Positions 57,778-64,000 of a stretch of DNA of 64,000 bases are shown piece by piece; positions within the stretch are counted from its first letter, which is position 1; every line of letters starts with the position of its first letter. The notes beneath the pieces are model-generated. The model was not told where the DNA came from and ran no database searches. It saw nothing but the letters and a program-made list of their open reading frames with translations. The translations under genes were made by a program, and so were the position numbers. Source of the DNA: Climacium dendroides (lineage: Eukaryota > Streptophyta > Bryopsida > Hypnales > Climaciaceae); the NCBI GenBank assembly GCA_950106755.1, contig OX467086.1, positions 30,026,001 to 30,090,000 on the forward strand, given 5' to 3'.

Positions 57778-60700
57778 ATGGAGCTGTCCGTGGCAGTGAG
57801 TAGCTGCGGCTTCAGGCCTTCACCAGCAAGATTAGGCTCTGCTAGAGCGCTCTCTGTGAGAGCAATTGAAACTTCGAGTGCAAATTTGAGGGGCGGCAAT
57901 GCAACGAGGCGGAAGATTAGGGTTGGGGCTAGTGCTGGGGCGTTTTGTGGTCAGACAATGGGTGTAAGGGTTGCGTCTGGTGCGCGCTGGACTGCCAGTA
58001 CTTGGCTTGATAATTCGTAAGCATGCAGATCCTTGACCCTTGAGGCTAGTGTAATTCTCGAAATTAGCTCATGTGGCTTGAAGTGTTGCTAAACGTGCTG
58101 AAAATTCAAATTTAACACTGAAGAATTCACAACTTTTGGATAAAACTCAACTAGAAACTTAGCCAAATTTAGCCAGATTTAGAATCACTGCATGATAGAT
58201 CCACATTTGCTGATGAATCTCAACGTCTAATAGAACCAAGAAGCTCAAATTGGGTCTCATTTCGAGTAGATCATGAAGGGCTTTGTTTTTGTTTATGATT
58301 TGACCAACACATGTTCTTCACTGGTTTTGGTGGTATAAAATTGGCATCATCTGAATTATGCTTCTCACAATTTGATCAATTGAATTGACTACTTTAAACC
58401 AGGGTTTTCTTGGTCGTTCAGGGGTTAGGTAAGGCCTGTTAATACAGATTTTTGTTTTTGCCATTACGATTAATCGAAATGGTCATTTTAAAGCTATGGA
58501 TCCTTGGTGATGTAGGGGTGAAGCAAGTCTTGGTAATACAAATGTTCATTTTAAGAGATGATGATAGCTATTCGTAAATCAATGCCTTTTATATGTTTCT
58601 CTGTGTCTTTCAGATTATGGATTAAAGAAAAGCGTGCTTGTAACTCAACAAAATTCGAAATGGGAAATCAAATGAAGTAATTTATTCACAAGGAGACACA
58701 AGATTATGTTTGTCTACTTCAAAATCAGTCTATGGTTTGAAGCAGGCGTCTCTGAAGGAGAATAGTAGTTCATTTTTATTAAACTTGGGGTTTGTAAGGA
58801 GTATCAAGGAAAATGCCTCAGAATGAGGAGGAAAGGATTCGGCTTTTGATATTGATGATTGCTTTTATCTTTGCAATGACATCGAACTAATGAAACAAGT
58901 GTAGGTGACCTTATCAAATAGACAAGACAAGGGATAAATAAAACATGCTGAGAAAGGAGCAGTTTTGTGATTAAGCCAAGCCAAATATATTGAGAAAGAA
59001 CAGTATATTCAGAATGAGCCACAGAATGTTCATTGCGAAAGAATTCTGCCATGTATCGTTCTGCATTGGTGCTTACAATTAGGGTTAAATCTGCGTTATT
59101 GTCTAGTGCACAGGTGGAGGCAGATGTTCCGTTGTCAGAGGCTTGGGCTTTGTGGTCCAACCAAGAAAATGTGGTGAACTGGATGCCATGGATTGCCTCT
59201 GTCAAGGTACTCTTATCTTTTTGTTATATAATTGAGCCTTCATAACGATCATTGTGTTATAAGTGAAAATATCTATATTAGTTATCATTTTGCTACCCTG
59301 CAAGAGGATATAAGAAAGATTGTTATCAAAGAAAAATTGTTAGATACCCCACTACACTCTTTTGTCTACTTAGTGTGGGTTCCAAAGTAAAGTGGACGCC
59401 CTACTTGTCATTGAAGCATAGGTGGATGCAAGATGATTGGTGCAGTAAATCAAATTGTCTGAAATACAGCTAGCTTACAGTAGATAGACTAAAGAGTGTT
59501 GTGTTCAGTGTGTGGATAAAATTTAAACTATCAAATTTAAGCGTACCACAGAATGAAAATTGATCGTTATAGATGAAAGAATGGATCAATATAGATATTC
59601 TAGATGTACAAATCAAATCAGGTTTTATATAACAGCGGCAATGTTATTGATGATTGAATACTGTTGGTTAAAACATCTACGGTCGATAACGTTTTCGTAA
59701 CCTCAACTGCTAATTACTATTTTCTTCCATTCTGTTCTTTCTTTTCTGTAAGGTGGCGTATGTATAGTAATGTTCAGGGTTGGCAACCACGAACAGGTGA
59801 TGGAAGGTAAACCAAATTTGTCGAAATGGACGCTACGATACTCTGCGTTTGGCCAGAATTTTGAGTTTTCCTGGATGGCTCGCCTCTTGAAGGTATTTAC
59901 TTCCACTTCTACATTTTGCAAATGTGTTGTAAAGCATTCGATCAACAGCTTATATTTCATGCCTGTTGAAGGACTTCAAATAACCTTCCTAACAAAACAC
60001 CACAAAGTTCTTCCTGTGATTATCAATCATGTGAGTGCTGCTTGAATTGATTGATAGATTAATACAGAAATGACTTTTAGTTCCATTCTATTGTTTTTTT
60101 GGTGCTTTTAGTGTGTTTAATGATTAAAGTTAGAAAAAACATGTAAAAGACAATAGAGAAGCTATGAAAGGGATCCCTTTGAATATCAACTCATTGAAGC
60201 AAGACTGAACAATTGATAATCAGTGGAAGGGGCTTTTGAAGTATCTTGCCTCTTGAATATCTACATATAATTCTCCCTATCCTCATTCATCACGCTCCTG
60301 AATCATCCTTGGTGGATCATGCTTGTTGACAGCCGATCCAAAATCAGAAAATCCACTGGCGCTCGGTTGACGGACTTGCAAACAGGTGTGTTGCTGTTCC
60401 TGAGCATCTAGTGATTTTTGGGTAGATAGTTTGCCTTCCCTTACTTCTTTTGGTCAATCAATTTTTTTTCTTTATTTCCATGAATAAGCTGAATTGATCT
60501 GATCACTGGAAAGCTCATTTTGTGAATCCTGGATCAAATTTTACTGAACACTCTACATTGCAATCAATTCAGCGACAACAACATCTGTCTATTGGAGATA
60601 TTTTACTTTCATTGCATTCTATTGCAGTGTCAATTACCCTCCATTTTCACTTTGCTCGGCAGTAACTACACTTATCTATAACAGTTGGTTGAGTACCAAT

Positions 60701-61835
60701 GCTTTTCATTATTGGTGTGAGGATTTGTGGTAAATAAGTTGTCAAAGAATTGTAGAATCTTGGGTCCCTTAATTCTTCCTTGATTAGCAGTTGGGCCCAA
60801 GATGCTCCTTTCAAGATGTTATGTTGCTTGCGTGTTCTTCTCATTTCTGAATTACACTCTCTTGCTGTTGGAATCCGTTTATTCACAGAGGTGCAGTGCG
60901 ATTCTATCCAAGAGGGCCAACGTCGTGTGGTATTGAAGTACGCCATCCTGTTCTCATGAATAGCTCAAATTTCGCAGGAGCTGTTGTGGATGAGTATGCA
61001 GTAAACATTTTGATTTTTGGTCTTGTCAGATAACCTTTGGTAGTCGGGAGACCGAGATGCTTATTGGACTGGATGTCAATTCGTTTTATTGAATCTTGAA
61101 TGTGAATTTTGGTCGATCTGAGGACTCACATTTAGCAGAAGAGTCAAGGATTATACCAATCCCAGTGAGAAAGTGACTTGCTTGCCTTGAAACTTGGACT
61201 TGAAATAGTGGCAAGCTAGAATCATCTCAGCATTAATTGAATTCACCGTCCAGTGTCTAATTCCTGTGAACTGTCGCAGACAGCCTTGCTCACGGGTTAT
61301 TAATTAATACTACCAGTAGCAAAACGTTTTTACTAAACATTCTTCATCCGTGATTGTTGTGTGCAGCTCACAATTTCTTACGAGATTCCAGATGTGCTAG
61401 CACCCTTTGGGACGGTAGGAAATCTTTACCCCCTTAACGACCAAGGAGTCATATGTTAAAATGTCCATTTCGATTGATCATTTTGTTCAAATCATAATTT
61501 GGATGAAGTCAAATTATATAGCACCAAATCTTTAAATAACATCGCACTTGTTGGTCAAAATTAATTAAAATTGGCTGAGGAAAGTTGTCTCAATGATAAT
61601 ATTTATTGAAGATAATGTCCTAGAGTTCCGGCAAATCTGATGTGTTATTCGGTTTGTAGTTTTCTGAAAGACGTGTTCACATTGTGACATTGGACTTTGA
61701 TCTTTATCTATTCTTTATTGGTTGTGTTGTCAGGGCGTGAAGCCACTGGTGGAGAGCATCTTGAAGAGCGATTTAGACCGGTTTGCCGTGTATGCTAAAA
61801 ACCAAAGTACAAAGAAGACTATCCCGCGAAAGTGA
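57778..61835 (+). CDS. COQ10/START-type (SRPBCC) polyketide cyclase-like protein
   Basis: Seven exons with GT-AG introns: 57778-58016, 59107-59206, 59797-59892, 60333-60385, 60889-60937, 61367-61414, 61734-61835 (687 nt, 228 aa). The first 75 or so residues are Ser/Arg/Ala-rich with few acids, like an organelle transit peptide. The remainder is one SRPBCC domain: VEADVPLSEAWALWSNQENV, NWMPWIASVK, KWTLRYSAFGQNFEFSWMAR, QNQKIHWRSVDGLANRGAVR, FYPRGPTSC, LTISYEIPDVLAPFG, then GVKPLVESILKSDLDRFAVY. This is close to the plant family of Arabidopsis At4g01650, generally placed in plastids. The fold binds hydrophobic ligands; the ligand here is unknown. Exon 2 is taken from 59107 because this acceptor keeps the phase with exon 1, while the AG at 59113 does not. 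Introns 1 and 6 contain family E repeats. Confidence 0.9.
58034..58424. mobile_element. Intronic family E element, diverged (COQ10-like gene intron 1)
   Basis: The left end reads TTGACCCTTGAGG, the right end CGTTCAGGGGTTAG. The core TTTGACCAACACATG, GTTCTTCACTGGTTT matches the MPP10 intron copies. Limits are approximate. Confidence 0.55.
61428..61580. mobile_element. Truncated family E element (COQ10-like gene intron 6)
   Basis: Starts TACCCCCTTAACGACCAAGG and keeps TCCATTTCGATTGATCA and CTTGTTGGTCAAAATT in the family order. The right end is lost. Confidence 0.55.
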
Positions 61836-63010
61836 CTTCCTGTTCAATCGCATCCTGCAGTGATTATTCCATCAATCCTGCCTGTTTAAAATGTGGGATA
61901 GCATCGACTTACTCGGCAATCTGAGTTTTGTACGTAAGTGTGACATATTGTAATTTTACCTATGTGAACACAGTACATTATTTTGACCTCTATCTTGTGT
62001 GAAGTCTCTAATTTTCTTCTTGTTGCATTAGTACTCCTAGAACTTCCAAATTGTTGTAGTCTTGCAGTGAAATAAGTTTAAGTGAGTTCTTGAAAAGTGT
62101 ACATCCTTGAGATATTACAGCTCATAGAAATTACACCCCTACAAATTCAATGTTTAATCACTGCAGGTGTAGAATAAGAAATATGGAGGTTGGAAGTTGA
62201 TGAGGTCATCCAACTTTAGGTTCAAATCATATTTTGTAGCACATCTAAATTTTTTACCATAATCCTTGGGCATTGAGGGAGTGATGCTATTGCAGTTTTT
62301 GGAAATCAGCCAAAATGTTACGGCAGGCAATCATTGGTAGCAAGGAATGCTAATTTATTATTTACTTCTTTAGGTACTTTGTGTTACTTGGTTCCTTCGG
62401 TGGATTACATGGGTTACAATTGGGATGATACTTAGGCAATATTAGGATTGATTTTGGCTGCAGAGCATCATGTTGCATAGTTGGCTATTATTCCCAGAGA
62501 ATCTTGCTATTATTCTTGTCATTTTATTTTCAAGGAGCTACTTGGCCAAATTTTTGCATATAATATCATTGCATTGAAGGTTAATACAAATATCATATAT
62601 GTTAGTATTCAAGGTCTACAACATGCCGCTCATAATGGTAATTTTGTTTGAAAAATCATTGTACACAATTGACACTAACAAGAGAACTATAGAACATTTT
62701 ACAATTCTATCATTATAGACAAAGAAAATAAAAATATAAAAATAAAAATAAAATTGTTGGAAGTATGTATTGAACTTCCTCACAACAATTTCATTCAATG
62801 CAAAGCTTCCTCCCTTTGGTTAGAGTCAATGAATAAAGATACTTTGAACCTTATGTAGTATAATAGGGTGAAGCTTTGCCATGAATTTCATTTAATTAAG
62901 GTAGGAGGTTTGTAAATTGACTAAGGTTCTAAATGCATCTCATATCTAGGAATGAGTGATATGTTCCTTGAAATATCTATTATTATCATTGATGAGGTAG
63001 GTAGGTTTAA
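61836..63010. other. 3' flank, no gene seen
   Basis: The first few hundred bases are likely the 3' UTR and terminator region of the COQ10-like gene. No further frame or repeat recognised. Confidence 0.5.
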
Positions 63011-63294
63011 CTCCTATAGACCAATTGTCCCCTCAAATGACAAAATGGATTTTGAGCAAGCTCCTACGGCCTCAAAATTTATTGTGATTTTTTGAAACTT
63101 TTGTGAGGATAGAAAAACACATTAGCTTTCTAGCAATATAATTTTTATTTCAATTGGTGACTAGGAGCAAAACTTATGGCACAAGATCCTACGGTTAGAC
63201 TCTTAAAAAATATTATATTTTTTGTTTTTTTAGGTGAATGTAGCGGTAGTTTTGAGTTGTTTTTGACAAAAAAATTGGCCTTGGGCTTTAGGGG
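63011..63294. mobile_element. Small TTAA-flanked MITE, 284 bp
   Basis: Ends CTCCTATAGACCAATTG and AAATTGGCCTTGGGC followed by TTTAGGGG, flanked by TTTAA and TTAAA. Related in its ends to the 940-970 bp TTAA family. Confidence 0.65.
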
Positions 63295-63299
63295 TTAAA

Positions 63300-64000
63300 T
63301 GAAAAGTTTATAGCCTTTCTACCTTAGTTGAGTAACACTTTAGACTTGCCAAAACCAAGAAACAAAACATTTGTAAATTTGCATGATGTTACAATTAAAG
63401 AACAAAGCCTATAACCATGTGGTCAAACTTGAAAGTCCCTTGCTTTGTATCCTCTATTTCTTCACTATTCATGAGTGAAATATTGGTTTTCTTGTGCCTT
63501 TGCTTTCATAACCTTGTCAATTGTCACTCTTCAAAATGAACACAATCAAAATGATGGACTTGTAAGCATTACTTCACTCTTAAATTAACAAATCTCCTAG
63601 GGGAGATATGAAAGTTCAAGAAAATCCTTTTTATTTTTGAGATGATATCACATGTCTAAAATTTGTTACAAAATTTTCAAATATTTTTAATAAATTTCAA
63701 ATTACAATAATTTTTTTAAGAAAAATTTTAAAAAATTAATATCAAATACAAATCATGTTAATAAAATCTAAAATTTCCATAATAAGAAGTAAACTATAGT
63801 ATAGAACATTATGGTAAAAAAAAAAAACCTTTTGTGTCATTTTGTACCTAAAAATATGGTTACAAATCTTCAACTTCAAAGTTTACTTAAAAGCTTATTT
63901 TAAAGAATTTTTAAAAATTTCCAAGTAGAGTAGAAAATATACTTTAAAATCTTCATTTTGTTAGCTTTGTTCAGAGGTATAAGAAATCATTTTGAATGTC
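63300..64000. other. AT-rich stretch at the window end
   Basis: No coding frame or recognised repeat. Confidence 0.5.

Noticed and set aside
59113..59206. Acceptor AG at 59111-59112 for exon 2 of the COQ10-like gene
   Set aside because: It would put the SRPBCC domain out of frame with exon 1; the AG at 59105-59106 restores the frame.
1..64000. A new multi-gene system
   Set aside because: Only four host genes are supportable (two duplicates and two unrelated housekeeping-type genes). Their arrangement gives no sign of a shared pathway.

Overview
This is nuclear DNA from a land plant. Two genes have many short exons with GT-AG introns, another pair belongs to the plant F-box/Kelch family, and the AT-rich space between genes is full of small DNA transposons (CACTA, PIF/Harbinger, Mutator-like, TA- and TTAA-flanked families) plus a LINE relic. 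The overall look would suit a seed-free plant (bryophyte, lycophyte or fern), but nothing I can read fixes the lineage.

Region 1 (1-23 kb) has no intact host gene. It holds a decayed LINE ORF2 (minus strand), a large inverted repeat split by a Mutator-like MITE, several MITE families, a 150-bp tandem duplication, a 176-bp tandem array, two perfect CACTA-type MITEs, and a PIF/Harbinger element (18.8-21.7 kb). That element still shows its Myb-like ORF and its transposase. Both are broken mainly by TAG and TGA codons.

Region 2 (23.5-27.3 kb and 42.3-45.4 kb) is a duplicated segment. Each copy carries an F-box/Kelch gene with an identical 32-codon upstream ORF, a TATA box and a repeated 3' flank. 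The copies differ in which ATG can start the main protein, and only copy 1 has a 453-bp MITE in its 5' flank. The 15 kb between them is repeats: a roughly 2.4-kb block also present at 10.8-13.2 kb, stretched to about 8 kb here by nested CACTA-type insertions and other MITEs, plus several members of a 940-970 bp family flanked by TTAA.

Region 3 (48.9-61.8 kb) holds two ordinary nuclear genes transcribed divergently. One (minus strand) is the U3 snoRNP protein MPP10, 14 exons and about 759 aa, with two telo-box motifs upstream as is common for ribosome-biogenesis genes. The other (plus strand) is a COQ10/START-type (SRPBCC) lipid-binding-fold protein, 7 exons and about 228 aa, with a likely organelle-targeting N terminus. 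Introns of both genes carry related small elements with CCCCTAA-like ends.

The last 2 kb is gene-free apart from one small element. I found no RNA gene, CRISPR array or prokaryote-like gene cluster, and no convincing new multi-gene system. The most informative signals are the nested insertions datable by paralogous empty sites, the TTAA-flanked family, the stop-codon pattern in the Harbinger relic, and the conserved upstream ORF of the Kelch pair.
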